From: Lonepinella sp051851555
Lineage (GTDB): Bacteria; Pseudomonadota; Gammaproteobacteria; Enterobacterales; Pasteurellaceae
NCBI RefSeq assembly: GCF_051851555.1
Contig: NZ_JBPDVH010000006.1
Span: forward strand, 1-64,000
Direction: 5' to 3'
Length of the DNA stretch: 64,000 nucleotides
Position numbers and translations under genes: made by a program. Numbering within the stretch: the first letter of the stretch is position 1; each line of letters opens with the position of its first letter. The notes beneath the pieces were generated by a model. That model worked only from the letters and a program-made list of their open reading frames with translations. It was not told where the DNA came from and searched no databases. Of this stretch, positions 43,571-52,544 are shown piece by piece.

Positions 43571-43633
43571 AGAAAACTCCTTATTTGATGATTTGATGTT
43601 AAAAATAAATTTTTTTAAACTTTTTTTCAAAAG

Positions 43634-43649
43634 TGTGATCTAGATCTCT
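43634..43649. promoter_or_regulatory. Candidate CRP site near nanOx
   Basis: TGTGATCTAGATCTCT has a perfect left half and a partial right half of the CRP site. It lies 64 bp upstream of nanOx in the divergent gap. Confidence 0.45.
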
Positions 43650-43665
43650 TTATTTTAGATCTGAT

Positions 43666-43686
43666 ATATGACATCATACGTCATAT
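43666..43686. promoter_or_regulatory. Inverted repeat, candidate operator in the nanOx-nanX gap
   Basis: ATATGAC (43666-43672) and GTCATAT (43680-43686) flank seven bases, in the middle of the divergent gap. A bound repressor could control both promoters; the nearby GntR protein is the first candidate. Confidence 0.5.
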
Positions 43687-43727
43687 CTTAAGAAGTGCAA
43701 GTGGTAATAAGATCTAAATTTAATTTT

Positions 43728-43743
43728 TGTGATCTAACGCACA
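43728..43743. promoter_or_regulatory. Candidate CRP site ahead of nanX
   Basis: TGTGATCTAACGCACA matches the CRP pattern in nine of ten half-site positions. It lies 35 bp before the transporter start, close for an activator, so it may also act from the other side. Confidence 0.5.
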
Positions 43744-43777
43744 TTTTTTATCATCAACTAAAAATAAGGTGACTACT

Positions 43778-45019
43778 ATGAGTACAGTAACAAAACTTCC
43801 GTGGTATAAAGAAGTGAATCCAATGCAGAAAAAAGCATTATTTGCTGCTTGGCTAGGCTATGTTTTTGATGGTTTTGACTATATGTTAATAACCTATGTT
43901 CTGCTGGATATTCAGAAAGAATTTAGTATGACGACCACAGAAACATCAACTTTATTATTGGCAGCCTTTATTGCCCGCCCGCTAGGAGGGGCGATTTTTG
44001 GTAGCTTTGCCGATAAACATGGGCGACGTTTAGCTATGATTGTGTCCATTATTGTTTATTCTGTCGGCACATTCTTGTGTGGTTTATCCACTAACTTCAT
44101 TTGGTTATTCATTTTCCGAATGATAGTAGGAATGGGTATGGCAGGTGAATATGCCTGTTCATCTTCTTATGCAGTAGAAAGTTGGCCACAGCATTTACGC
44201 ACCAAAGCCAGTGCTTTTTTAGTCAGCGGTTTTTCGGTAGGAAATATTTTAGCATCGCAAATTATTCCGACTGTTTCTGCTAATTATGGTTGGAGAGTGG
44301 CGTTCTTTATTGGATTAATCCCTGTGATTCTCGTCCTTTATGTTCGCCGTCATGCGCCTGAAAGTGAAGAGTGGGAAAAAGCAAGAGATGCGGGCAAAAC
44401 GAATAAAGTGTCTTTATGGGCATTGTTTTCTAAACAGCAATTAGCCACCACATTGATTATTTTTGCTGTATGTTATTCCATTTTCTCCGTCAACTGGCCA
44501 ATTACAGGTTTGTTACCTCTTTATTTAAAAGAAAATGGCTATGCCGAAAGTGTGAAATCCTTAATGTTCTGGGCTGGTTTTGGTATTTTAATTGGTACCT
44601 TAATTTCCGGATTTGTGGGTGATAAATGGGGAGAGAAAAAAACCTTTATCGTGGGTCTATTACTTTCATTGATCTTTTTATTCCCTGCGTTCTATCTTCC
44701 AGAGGGCAATACTGCATTACTTGGTGCATTATTGTTCTGTTTAATGGCTACAAACTTAGGGATTGCAGGTTTAGTACCAAAATATATGTCTAAATTCTTC
44801 CCAACAGAAATGCGTAGTGCAGGCATTGGTTTTATCTATAATGTTGCTGCTATTGGTGGCGGTGTATCTCCTGTTATTGCGGCAAAAGTGAGTGAACAGG
44901 TGGGATTAGGAAAATCATTGGTTTATGTGACATTGTTTTGGACGGTAACATTAGTGTTATTAGTTGGTTTACGGATTCCTGAACGTATTCAGCAACGTAA
45001 TCAATGTATTCAAAAATAA
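43778..45019 (+). CDS. nanX: NanX (YjhB)-type MFS transporter
   Basis: I chose ATG 43778, eight bases after AAGG, over the upstream GTG at 43769; this gives 413 residues with about twelve membrane segments. It resembles E. coli YjhB: WYKEVNPMQKKALFAAWLGY, DGFDYM, FRMIVGMGMAGEYACSSSYA and KASAFLVSGFSVGNI. YjhB imports 2,7-anhydro-Neu5Ac. It is divergent from the NanOx-like gene and has CRP-like sites upstream. A sialic acid NanT role is the main alternative. Confidence 0.83.
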   Translation: MSTVTKLPWYKEVNPMQKKALFAAWLGYVFDGFDYMLITYVLLDIQKEFSMTTTETSTLLLAAFIARPLGGAIFGSFADKHGRRLAMIVSIIVYSVGTFLCGLSTNFIWLFIFRMIVGMGMAGEYACSSSYAVESWPQHLRTKASAFLVSGFSVGNILASQIIPTVSANYGWRVAFFIGLIPVILVLYVRRHAPESEEWEKARDAGKTNKVSLWALFSKQQLATTLIIFAVCYSIFSVNWPITGLLPLYLKENGYAESVKSLMFWAGFGILIGTLISGFVGDKWGEKKTFIVGLLLSLIFLFPAFYLPEGNTALLGALLFCLMATNLGIAGLVPKYMSKFFPTEMRSAGIGFIYNVAAIGGGVSPVIAAKVSEQVGLGKSLVYVTLFWTVTLVLLVGLRIPERIQQRNQCIQK

Positions 45020-45326
45020 GACAATACTAAATAATTGTTGAGATCTTTTATGCTACTTATTTTATATGAAATGAGTAGCATAATTTTATGAATCATTTAT
45101 TAAATTCCTTGCAAATACATTTTAATCCTTGTATAATCCACCGCACTTTCAATCCGAAAGTCGTTTAATGTAATCATTTATTAAACGTACTCTTACGATA
45201 TGTGAGAGATAAAATGTTCCCGATTTGGGAGCTAAAATAGGTCTGCTGCACTTCCCTTTATTTAAGTTGTACAAAGGTGATGGTGTCAGTTTTTTATTAG
45301 CTAAAAATTATTGGAGCTCTGGTCTA
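45020..45326 (+). promoter_or_regulatory. S10 operon promoter and untranslated leader
   Basis: The 307-bp gap holds a terminator (45048-45087), a strong promoter with TTGCAA (45109-45114) and TATAAT (45132-45137) 17 bp apart, an uptake signal (45140-45148) at the start site, and about 185 bases of leader. In the leader, 45243-45259 pairs imperfectly with 45273-45289, followed by six T residues (45290-45295). In E. coli L4 binds such a leader and blocks the operon; L4 control here is inferred from position and shape. Confidence 0.65.
45048..45087 (+). terminator. Terminator of nanX
   Basis: TTATGCTACTTATTT (45048-45062) pairs with AAATGAGTAGCATAA (45069-45083), one G-T pair, then TTTT. Confidence 0.75.
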
Positions 45327-45638
45327 ATGCAGAACCAAAGAATCCGTATCCGCTTAAAAGCATTTGATCATCGCTTGATCGATCAATCTACGGCGGAGAT
45401 CGTAGAAACAGCTAAACGTACTGGTGCACAAGTTCGTGGTCCAATTCCTTTACCAACTCGTAAAGAACGTTTTACCGTATTGATTTCACCACACGTTAAT
45501 AAAGACGCACGTGATCAATATGAAATCCGTACGCACAAACGTTTAGTTGATATTGTTGAGCCAACAGAAAAAACTGTTGATGCATTGATGCGTTTAGATC
45601 TGGCTGCCGGCGTTGACGTGCAGATCAGCCTAGGTTAA
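45327..45638 (+). CDS. rpsJ: Ribosomal protein S10 / NusJ-type NusE
   Basis: The 103-residue protein starts [19 protein letters not shown], the standard S10 beginning; the frame extends upstream into the leader, but ATG 45327 with GGAG ahead is correct. S10 is a 30S protein and, as NusE, part of the antitermination complex with NusB. It is the first gene of the S10 operon. Confidence 0.97.
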
Positions 45639-45655
45639 TTTAAGAGGTTATTACA

Positions 45656-46282
45656 ATGATTGGTTTAGTCGGTCGTAAAGTTGGTATGACGCGTGTCTTC
45701 ACTGAAGACGGTGTGTCAATTCCAGTTACCGTTATCGAAATTGAATCCAACCGTGTGACTCAAGTGAAAACTCTTGAAAACGATGGCTATTCTGCTGTTC
45801 AAGTTACTACTGGCTCTAAAAAAGCAAGTCGTGTAACTAAGCCAGAAGCTGGTCATTTCGTGAAAGCAGGTGTTGAAGCTGGTCGCGGTTTATGGGAATT
45901 TCGTACTGAAGGTGAGGAATTCACTTTAGGTCAAGAAATTAATGTTGACATCTTTGCAGATGTTAAAAAAGTCGATGTTACTGGTACATCAAAAGGTAAA
46001 GGTTTCCAAGGTGGTGTTAAACGTTGGAATTTCCGTACTCAAGATGCTACACATGGTAACTCTTTATCACATCGTGTGTTGGGTTCTATTGGTCAAAACC
46101 AAACCCCAGGTCGTGTGTTTAAAGGTAAAAAAATGGCTGGACACTTAGGTGCTGAACGTGTAACCGTTCAATCACTTGAAGTTGTTCGTGTTGATGTTGA
46201 GCGTAAATTATTATTAGTCAAAGGTGCCGTTCCAGGTGCAACTGATAGTAATGTTATCGTGAAACCAGCGGTTAAAGCGTAA
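45656..46282 (+). CDS. rplC: Ribosomal protein L3
   Basis: The 208-residue protein starts MIGLVGRKVGMTRVFTEDG and contains the conserved HGNSLSHRVLGSIGQNQTPG loop that reaches towards the peptidyl-transferase centre, with the glutamine that PrmB methylates. AAGAGG lies ahead of the ATG, 17 bases after rpsJ. Confidence 0.97.
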   Translation: MIGLVGRKVGMTRVFTEDGVSIPVTVIEIESNRVTQVKTLENDGYSAVQVTTGSKKASRVTKPEAGHFVKAGVEAGRGLWEFRTEGEEFTLGQEINVDIFADVKKVDVTGTSKGKGFQGGVKRWNFRTQDATHGNSLSHRVLGSIGQNQTPGRVFKGKKMAGHLGAERVTVQSLEVVRVDVERKLLLVKGAVPGATDSNVIVKPAVKA

Positions 46283-46296
46283 GTCAGGAGATAGAG

Positions 46297-46899
46297 ATGG
46301 AATTACAAGTTGTCGGTGCTAACGCACTCAGCGTTTCTGAAACTACCTTCGGACGTGAGTTTAATGAAGCGTTAATTCATCAAGTAGTTGTTGCTTATGC
46401 AGCAGGTGCTCGTCAGGGTTCTCGTGCACAAAAAACTCGTGCTGAAGTGTCTGGTTCAGGTAAAAAACCTTGGCGTCAAAAAGGTACAGGTCGTGCACGT
46501 TCTGGTGATATTAAATCGCCAATCTGGCGTTCTGGTGGTATCACATTCGCTGCGAAACCACAAGATCACAGCCAAAAAGTGAACAAAAAAATGTACCGTG
46601 GTGCAATTAAAAGCATTCTTTCTGAATTAGTTCGTCAAGACCGTTTGGTTGTGGTGGAAAAATTCGAAATTGATGCACCAAAAACGAAGTCATTAGTTCA
46701 AAAATTAAAAGATTTAGCGTTAACAGACGCATTAATCATTACTGCAAGTTTAGATGAAAATCTATTCTTAGCAGCACGCAACTTATATAAAGTTGATGTG
46801 CGTGATGTTCAAGGTATCGACCCTGTGAGCTTAATTGCTTTCGATAAAGTGGTTGTGACTGTGGATGCAGTAAAACAAATTGAGGAGATGTTAGCATGA
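46297..46899 (+). CDS. rplD: Ribosomal protein L4
   Basis: The 200-residue protein has the long exit-tunnel loop (SGSGKKPWRQKGTGRARSGD) typical of L4. In enterobacteria L4 also represses this operon through its leader RNA and inhibits RNase E. Its last four bases overlap rplW. Confidence 0.97.
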   Translation: MELQVVGANALSVSETTFGREFNEALIHQVVVAYAAGARQGSRAQKTRAEVSGSGKKPWRQKGTGRARSGDIKSPIWRSGGITFAAKPQDHSQKVNKKMYRGAIKSILSELVRQDRLVVVEKFEIDAPKTKSLVQKLKDLALTDALIITASLDENLFLAARNLYKVDVRDVQGIDPVSLIAFDKVVVTVDAVKQIEEMLA

Positions 46900-47201
46900 T
46901 TCAACAAGAACGTTTGCTAAGTGTGCTTAAAGCACCGCTTATCTCTGAGAAAGCAACAAATAATGCTGAAGGCTCAAACACTATCGTTTTCAAAGTGGCA
47001 TTAGATGCCAATAAAGTTGAAATTGCTAACGCAGTTGCTCAACTTTTCGAAGTGAAAGTAGATTCAGTGCGTACTGTGGTTGTTAAAGGTAAAACTAAAC
47101 GCCGTGGTGCGAAAGTGGGTCGCCGTAGCGACTGGAAAAAAGCTTATGTTACACTTCAAGAAGGTCAATCTTTGGACTTCGTTGAAGGTGCGACAGAGTA
47201 A
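46896..47201 (+). CDS. rplW: Ribosomal protein L23
   Basis: The 101-residue protein matches L23 (LLSVLKAPLISEKATNNAEG, KGKTKRRGAKVGRRSDWKKA). L23 stands at the tunnel exit and docks trigger factor and SRP. Start overlaps rplD by four bases (ATGATTC after GTTAGC), so translation is coupled. Confidence 0.97.
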   Translation: MIQQERLLSVLKAPLISEKATNNAEGSNTIVFKVALDANKVEIANAVAQLFEVKVDSVRTVVVKGKTKRRGAKVGRRSDWKKAYVTLQEGQSLDFVEGATE

Positions 47202-47220
47202 TTAGGAGGAGAAACTAGAA

Positions 47221-48042
47221 ATGGCTATCGTTAAATGTAAGCCGACCTCCGCTGGTCGTCGTCACGTTGTTAAAATCGTGAACCCTGAATTACATAAGGG
47301 TAAACCTTATGCACCTTTACTTGATACTAAATCAAGAACAGGTGGTCGTAATAATTTAGGACGTATTACTACTCGCCATATCGGTGGTGGTCATAAACAA
47401 CATTATCGTTTAGTTGATTTTAAACGTAATAAGTTGGATATTCCAGCGGTTGTTGAGCGTCTTGAATATGATCCAAATCGTTCTGCCAATATTGCATTAG
47501 TGCTTTACAAAGACGGTGAACGCCGTTACATCTTAGCACCAAAAGGCTTATCAGTAGGCGATCAAATCCAAGCTGGCGTAAACTCACCAATTAAAGTGGG
47601 TAACTCATTACCAATGCGTAATATTCCAGTTGGTTCGACTGTACATAACGTTGAATTAAAACCAGGCAAAGGCGGTCAAATCGCTCGTTCTGCAGGGGCT
47701 TATGTACAAATCATCGCACGTGAAGGTAACTACGTGACATTGCGTTTACGTTCTGGCGAAATGCGTAAAGTATTAGCAGAATGTGTAGCGACCATCGGTG
47801 AAGTCGGTAACTCTGAACATATGTTGCGTGTACTTGGTAAAGCAGGTGCAAGCCGTTGGAGAGGTATCCGTCCTACCGTTCGTGGTACTGCAATGAACCC
47901 AGTAGATCACCCACATGGTGGTGGTGAAGGTCGTAACTTCGGTAAACACCCTGTTACTCCTTGGGGCGTTCAAACCAAAGGTAAGAAAACTCGTCACAAC
48001 AAACGTACTGATAAATTTATCGTACGTCGTCGTGGCAAATAA
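47221..48042 (+). CDS. rplB: Ribosomal protein L2
   Basis: The 273-residue protein has the L2 start MAIVKCKPTSAGRRHVVKIV and the functional His in the NPVDHPHGGGEGRNFGKHP region near the peptidyl-transferase centre. A strong AGGAGG stands ahead of the gene. Confidence 0.98.
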   Translation: MAIVKCKPTSAGRRHVVKIVNPELHKGKPYAPLLDTKSRTGGRNNLGRITTRHIGGGHKQHYRLVDFKRNKLDIPAVVERLEYDPNRSANIALVLYKDGERRYILAPKGLSVGDQIQAGVNSPIKVGNSLPMRNIPVGSTVHNVELKPGKGGQIARSAGAYVQIIAREGNYVTLRLRSGEMRKVLAECVATIGEVGNSEHMLRVLGKAGASRWRGIRPTVRGTAMNPVDHPHGGGEGRNFGKHPVTPWGVQTKGKKTRHNKRTDKFIVRRRGK

Positions 48043-48067
48043 TTTTAATTAAATAAGAGGATAAGCC

Positions 48068-48343
48068 ATGCCACGTTCTCTCAAGAAGGGTCCTTTCCTT
48101 GACCTACACTTGTTGAAGAAGGTAGAGAAGGCGGTGGAAAGCGGGGATAAAAAACCAATTAAAACTTGGTCCCGTCGTTCAATGATCATTCCATCAATGA
48201 TTGGTTTGACCATCGCAGTCCATAATGGTCGTCAGCACGTTCCTGTTTATGTTTCCGATGAAATGATCGGACATAAATTAGGCGAATTTGCACCGACTCG
48301 TACATACCGCGGTCACGCTGCGGATAAAAAAGCTAAGAAGTAA
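48068..48343 (+). CDS. rpsS: Ribosomal protein S19
   Basis: The 91-residue protein begins [20 protein letters not shown] and contains [11 protein letters not shown] and [12 protein letters not shown], as in all bacterial S19. It contacts the tRNA A-site finger in the 30S head. Confidence 0.98.
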
Positions 48344-48353
48344 GAGGTAAAAG

Positions 48354-48686
48354 ATGGAAACTATAGCAAAACATCGTTACGCTCGCACTTCAGCTCAAAA
48401 AGCTCGCTTAGTTGCGGATTTAATCCGTGGTAAGAAAGTAGCAGCTGCACTTGAGATCTTAACTTACACTAACAAAAAAGCCGCGGCTTTAGTGAAAAAA
48501 GTTCTTGAGTCTGCGATTGCTAACGCCGAGCACAATGACGGTGCAGATATCGATGATCTCAAAGTCGCTAAGATTTTCGTTGACGAAGGTCCTAGTATGA
48601 AACGTGTTATGCCACGAGCCAAAGGCCGTGCAGATCGCATTTTAAAACGTACAAGCCACATCACTGTGGTTGTGTCAGATCGTTAA
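48354..48686 (+). CDS. rplV: Ribosomal protein L22
   Basis: The 110-residue protein starts [20 protein letters not shown] and carries the tunnel hairpin with [18 protein letters not shown], the site of macrolide-resistance changes in other bacteria. No such deletion is seen. Ten bases separate it from rpsS. Confidence 0.98.
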
Positions 48687-48703
48687 TCGTAGAGGAATAG
48701 CAA

Positions 48704-49411
48704 ATGGGTCAAAAAGTCCATCCACATGGTATTCGCCTAGGTATTGTTAAGCCTTGGAGCTCTACTTGGTTCGCGAATACACAAGACTTCGCCGATAATT
48801 TAGAAGGCGATTTCAACGTACGTAAATTCTTGAATAAAGAATTAGCGAGTGCTTCAGTGTCACGCATCACTATTGAGCGTCCTGCAAAAAGCATTCGTGT
48901 TACTATTCACACAGCTCGCCCAGGTATCGTTATCGGTAAAAAAGGCGAAGATGTTGAAAAATTACGCAACGCAGTAGCGAAAATCGCTGGTGTGCCTGCT
49001 CAAATCAACATTGCTGAAGTGAAAAAACCTGAATTAGATGCAAAATTAGTTGCAGACAGCATTGCTTCTCAATTAGAACGCCGTGTAATGTTCCGCCGTG
49101 CAATGAAACGTGCAGTACAAAACGCCATGCGTTTAGGTGCTAAAGGTATCAAAGTTGAAGTAAGCGGTCGTTTAGGTGGTGCAGAAATTGCACGCTCAGA
49201 ATGGTATCGTGAAGGCCGTGTGCCATTACATACACTGCGTGCGGACATCGATTATAACACTGCAGAAGCACATACCACTTACGGCGTAATCGGCGTAAAA
49301 GTATGGATCTTCAAAGGTGAAATTTTAGGTGGAATGGCTGCAATTGCACAACAACCAGAACAACAACCTGCCCAGCCTAAAAAGGCACCACGTGGCAAAG
49401 GTCGTAAGTAA
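48704..49411 (+). CDS. rpsC: Ribosomal protein S3
   Basis: The 235-residue protein starts MGQKVHPHGIRLGIVKPWSS and has the KH-domain motif GIVIGKKGEDVEKLR; S3 lines the mRNA entry site. The tail is Pro/Gln-rich then basic (QPEQQPAQPKKAPRGKGRK). Confidence 0.98.
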   Translation: MGQKVHPHGIRLGIVKPWSSTWFANTQDFADNLEGDFNVRKFLNKELASASVSRITIERPAKSIRVTIHTARPGIVIGKKGEDVEKLRNAVAKIAGVPAQINIAEVKKPELDAKLVADSIASQLERRVMFRRAMKRAVQNAMRLGAKGIKVEVSGRLGGAEIARSEWYREGRVPLHTLRADIDYNTAEAHTTYGVIGVKVWIFKGEILGGMAAIAQQPEQQPAQPKKAPRGKGRK

Positions 49412-49424
49412 GGAGAACTGCTAA

Positions 49425-49835
49425 ATGTTGCAACCAAAACGTACAAAATTCCGTAAAGTCCACAAAGGACGTAACCGTGGTTTAGCAGGTGGTACTGAAG
49501 TAAGTTTCGGTACATTCGGCTTAAAAGCGGTGGGTCGTGGTCGTTTAACAGCACGTCAAATCGAAGCAGCACGTCGTGCCATGACTCGTGCGGTTAAACG
49601 TCAAGGTAAAATCTGGATTCGTGTATTCCCAGACAAACCAATTACTGAAAAACCATTAGAAGTTCGTATGGGTAAAGGTAAAGGTAACGTGGAATACTGG
49701 GTAGCTCTTATCCAACCAGGTAAAGTACTTTATGAAATGGACGGAGTTTCCGAAGAAATCGCTCGTAATGCTTTCGCATTAGCAGCGGCGAAACTTCCAA
49801 TTAAAACAACGTTCGTAATTAAGACGGTGATGTAA
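49425..49835 (+). CDS. rplP: Ribosomal protein L16
   Basis: The 136-residue protein starts MLQPKRTKFRKVHKGRNRGL and contains GKGKGNVEYWVALIQPGKVL, with the Arg region hydroxylated by RoxA in E. coli upstream of it. Its stop overlaps the rpmC start by one base. Confidence 0.98.
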   Translation: MLQPKRTKFRKVHKGRNRGLAGGTEVSFGTFGLKAVGRGRLTARQIEAARRAMTRAVKRQGKIWIRVFPDKPITEKPLEVRMGKGKGNVEYWVALIQPGKVLYEMDGVSEEIARNAFALAAAKLPIKTTFVIKTVM

Positions 49836-50026
49836 TGAAAGCTCAAGAACTAAGAAACAAAAACGTTGAAGAGCTGAATGCTGAGTTAGTGAACCTTTTA
49901 GGTGAACAATTCAAATTGCGTATGCAAGCAGCCACCGGTCAGCTTCAACAAACCCATCAGTTAAAACAAGTGCGTCGTAGTATTGCACAAATTAAAACTG
50001 TGTTAACCGAAAAGGCGGGTGAGTAA
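49835..50026 (+). CDS. rpmC: Ribosomal protein L29
   Basis: The 63-residue protein (MKAQELRNKNVEELNAELVN) forms the two-helix L29 hairpin near the tunnel exit. It overlaps both neighbours by one base (TAATG), indicating coupled translation. Confidence 0.97.
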   Translation: MKAQELRNKNVEELNAELVNLLGEQFKLRMQAATGQLQQTHQLKQVRRSIAQIKTVLTEKAGE

Positions 50027-50283
50027 TGACTGATAAAATTCGTACAGTTCAAGGTCGTGTAATCAGCGATAAAATGGATAAATCTTTCACTATCGCCATT
50101 GAGCGTAAAGTGAAACACCCACTATTGGGTAAATTTATCCGCCGCACTACTAAATTACACGTTCACGATGAAAATAACGAAGCAAGAATTGGTGATGTAG
50201 TAGAGATCAAAGAATCTCGTCCTATCTCAAAAACCAAATCTTGGACATTGGTTCGTGTCGTTGAAAAAGCAGTGATTGCTTAA
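50026..50283 (+). CDS. rpsQ: Ribosomal protein S17
   Basis: The 85-residue protein shows the S17 OB fold (RTVQGRVISDKMDKSFTIAI, KFIRRTTKLHVHDE, ESRPISKTKSW). It is the last gene of the S10 operon. A strong terminator follows 17 bases later, and the spc operon, normally next, is 10 kb away. Confidence 0.98.
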   Translation: MTDKIRTVQGRVISDKMDKSFTIAIERKVKHPLLGKFIRRTTKLHVHDENNEARIGDVVEIKESRPISKTKSWTLVRVVEKAVIA

Positions 50284-50300
50284 TCTTCGATCATAAATAG

Positions 50301-50333
50301 AAAAAGCCTAGCACGATTGTGTTGGGCTTTTTT
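50301..50333 (+). terminator. Terminator of the S10 operon
   Basis: AAAAAGCCTAGCAC (50301-50314), loop GATT, GTGTTGGGCTTTTT (50319-50332), with two G-T pairs and a T-run. Confidence 0.88.
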
Positions 50334-50361
50334 GTCTTAAGGCGTGATAAAAGAGATGAAA

Positions 50362-50718
50362 ATGAAAGGTACTATCGGTCCTCACGAAGGCAAAGAATTT
50401 GAGTTAATGCGAAATGGTCAGAAAAATATCGCCCTTTTTTATAGTGATTATGAATTTCCTGAGAGTTTTATTCCTTATATTAAATCAGGTACATTTCGAC
50501 TAAAAGAAGTTTTTATTTCATCTTCGCCTAAATGTGATTTAACCGCTCAAATTGTTTATAAGCCAGAAGCGGAGAAAGAGGCGGATTTATTAGCTGAATT
50601 GATTAAAATTCTAAAATTTATTCCCGAAAACGAAAAGAAGATCGGTTTACTGTTAGGCTATTCGGAAGAAGATGTTGATTTTTATGTATCAAGATCCTTA
50701 AGTAGAATGAAAAAATAG
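50362..50718 (+). CDS. Hypothetical protein after the S10 operon
   Basis: The start is uncertain: ATG 50362 gives 118 residues, with ATG 50356 and GTG 50344 as alternatives; no strong ribosome site separates them. The soluble protein contains KEFELMRNGQKNIALFYSDY, PESFIPYIKSGTFRLKEVFI and an acidic helical C-terminus. I do not recognise a domain. It sits between rpsQ and the lsr genes and is closed by its own terminator. Confidence 0.65.
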   Translation: MKGTIGPHEGKEFELMRNGQKNIALFYSDYEFPESFIPYIKSGTFRLKEVFISSSPKCDLTAQIVYKPEAEKEADLLAELIKILKFIPENEKKIGLLLGYSEEDVDFYVSRSLSRMKK

Positions 50719-50804
50719 CTATTTTTTACCGCACTTATTTTTTAGGAACACGCTCTAGTATTGAGGGTGAAGTTGTTTAATCCGTTTAATGATAATTAGT
50801 TCAG

Positions 50805-50829
50805 AAATCCCAGCAATTGCTGGGATTTT
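50805..50829 (+). terminator. Terminator after the hypothetical gene
   Basis: AAATCCCAGC (50805-50814), AATT loop, GCTGGGATTT (50819-50828), then T. Confidence 0.75.
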
Positions 50830-50866
50830 CTGTTAGAAAATTTATGATTTTTTACCCACAATTCCC

Positions 50867-50919
50867 AAAGGAATTACTCGTGACTTTGCTCCCGTTGCTC
50901 CGCAACGTTGAAATTCCTT
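50867..50919 (-). terminator. Hairpin region after lsrK
   Basis: AAGGAATT (50868-50875) pairs with AATTCCTT (50912-50919) around an inner CGTTGC-TCC-GCAACG (50893-50907). It follows the lsrK stop on the minus strand. The T-run is weak, so termination is likely but not certain. Confidence 0.5.
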
Positions 50920-50939
50920 CGAAATTTTTCACCGCAGTT

Positions 50940-52514
50940 TTACAACCCTGGTGCTTTCCAAAGGGAAGTTACTACCCCATTATCCACCAATTTCAACTGT
51001 GCCGAGTAGGCATTCTCCCATTTAGCTTTATGAGCTTGATAAAGCTGGTGATTTTCAAGGTTGGGTTGATGCGTGCGTTCAAATTTCACCAGTTTTTTGC
51101 CTGCCTCGGAAAGGGAGGAATAAAGCCCCACTCCCACCCCTGCGGCAATGGCACAACCTAATGCGGTGGCTTCTTTGACTACAGGGATTTTCACGGTTAA
51201 GCCCGTCACATCGGCTAAAATTTGACTCCATAACCGCCCTTTTGAGCCACCGCCTGCGAAGACGATTTCGCTTAAATTTACCCCTGAAAATTGTTTGACT
51301 TGATCGAGATTGCAAGAAGACACAATGGCGGCGTTTTCTTCTAATGCCCGAAACAAGGTGGCTTTGTTGCATTTTTGCGCGTCAATGGACAAATTAATAA
51401 AAGAGGGGGCGGCGTGATACCAAGATTTAAAGTGCATGGCATCGGAGAAAATCGGGATCACATCATTTGCTCCCACGGGAACGTTTTCTGCCATTTGTTC
51501 AAGTAAGGTATAAGTATCAATGCCAAGACGTTTTGCCAAGATTTTTTCTTCTTCACAAAAGGCATCACGAAACCATCGCATGGTTAAGCCTGTGTAAAAA
51601 CTAATGGATTCCGCTTGCACCATGGGTGAAATCACATGCGGATTGATTCGCACATTCATTTGTGGATCGGTGACAGGCTCTGGAAGATTCACCACTTGTT
51701 GCCAGAATGTGCCGCCAATAATCGCTGCTTGTGAGGCTTCAGTAATGCCTAAACCAATACAACCCAGTTGCACATCGCCACCGCCCACAATCACAGGCGT
51801 ACCCGCTTTTAATCCCGTTTGTTGAGCAATGTCGGCTTGCACATAGCCCAACAGTTCGCCCGTTTCTTTCACCGGCGTGAGAATATCGGAATGTAATCCT
51901 GCCATCTCTAATAATTCAGGTTGCCATTGGCGACTGTGTAAATTGAGCATGCCCGTGGTGCCAGCGTTGGACGGTTCAACGGCTAATTCGCCACTTAACA
52001 TAAACCCGAGCCAGTCGCTAATCATCGAAATGGCTTTGGTTTGGCGATAAATATCACTGCGATGATGAGCCAGCCAAAGTAGCCGTGGAATGGCACTTAG
52101 TGCCAAAGTTTGCCCTGACACCGCATAAACTTGCTGTTCAAATTGATGATCATTTAAGGTTTTGAGTTCATTCACTTCTTCGCTGGCTCTGGCATCCACA
52201 TTGCCACAAGCCCAAATGGGGTTTTTCGCCTGATCATACAGCACAATCCCTTCTCGCATGGAACAAGTGGAAATGGCGGCAATCTGTTCCGCTAGGATTT
52301 GCGATTGTGCAAGTGCACCACGGATACAATCGCAGGTCAATTGCCAGTTATGCTGGAGATCAAATTCCATTGAACCTGGAATATTCGGGTCGGATAAATG
52401 CGTCCATTCTTGTTGTGAGCTGACAATTTGATTGCCGTTGAGATCAAAAATCACCGCACGCACGCTGCCCGTTCCTGCATCGAGAGCCATTAAATAAGCC
52501 GTTGAATTTTCCAT
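50940..52514 (-). CDS. lsrK: Autoinducer-2 kinase LsrK
   Basis: LsrK phosphorylates imported AI-2 (DPD), which traps it in the cell and creates the LsrR inducer. The 524-residue FGGY-family kinase shows YLMALDAGTGSVRAVIFDLN at the start and GGGDVQLGCIGLG and FAGGGSKGRLWSQILADVTG further on. It is co-oriented with lsrR, 30 bases apart, and faces away from lsrA. Length matches the E. coli enzyme (530). Confidence 0.94.
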   Translation of the reverse strand: MENSTAYLMALDAGTGSVRAVIFDLNGNQIVSSQQEWTHLSDPNIPGSMEFDLQHNWQLTCDCIRGALAQSQILAEQIAAISTCSMREGIVLYDQAKNPIWACGNVDARASEEVNELKTLNDHQFEQQVYAVSGQTLALSAIPRLLWLAHHRSDIYRQTKAISMISDWLGFMLSGELAVEPSNAGTTGMLNLHSRQWQPELLEMAGLHSDILTPVKETGELLGYVQADIAQQTGLKAGTPVIVGGGDVQLGCIGLGITEASQAAIIGGTFWQQVVNLPEPVTDPQMNVRINPHVISPMVQAESISFYTGLTMRWFRDAFCEEEKILAKRLGIDTYTLLEQMAENVPVGANDVIPIFSDAMHFKSWYHAAPSFINLSIDAQKCNKATLFRALEENAAIVSSCNLDQVKQFSGVNLSEIVFAGGGSKGRLWSQILADVTGLTVKIPVVKEATALGCAIAAGVGVGLYSSLSEAGKKLVKFERTHQPNLENHQLYQAHKAKWENAYSAQLKLVDNGVVTSLWKAPGL

Positions 52515-52544
52515 ATTGTTCTCCTTGTGAGAGAAAATTACGCC

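Noticed and set aside
45225..45326. Upstream extension of rpsJ
   Set aside because: The extra 34 residues fall in the untranslated leader; all S10 proteins begin at the ATG at 45327.
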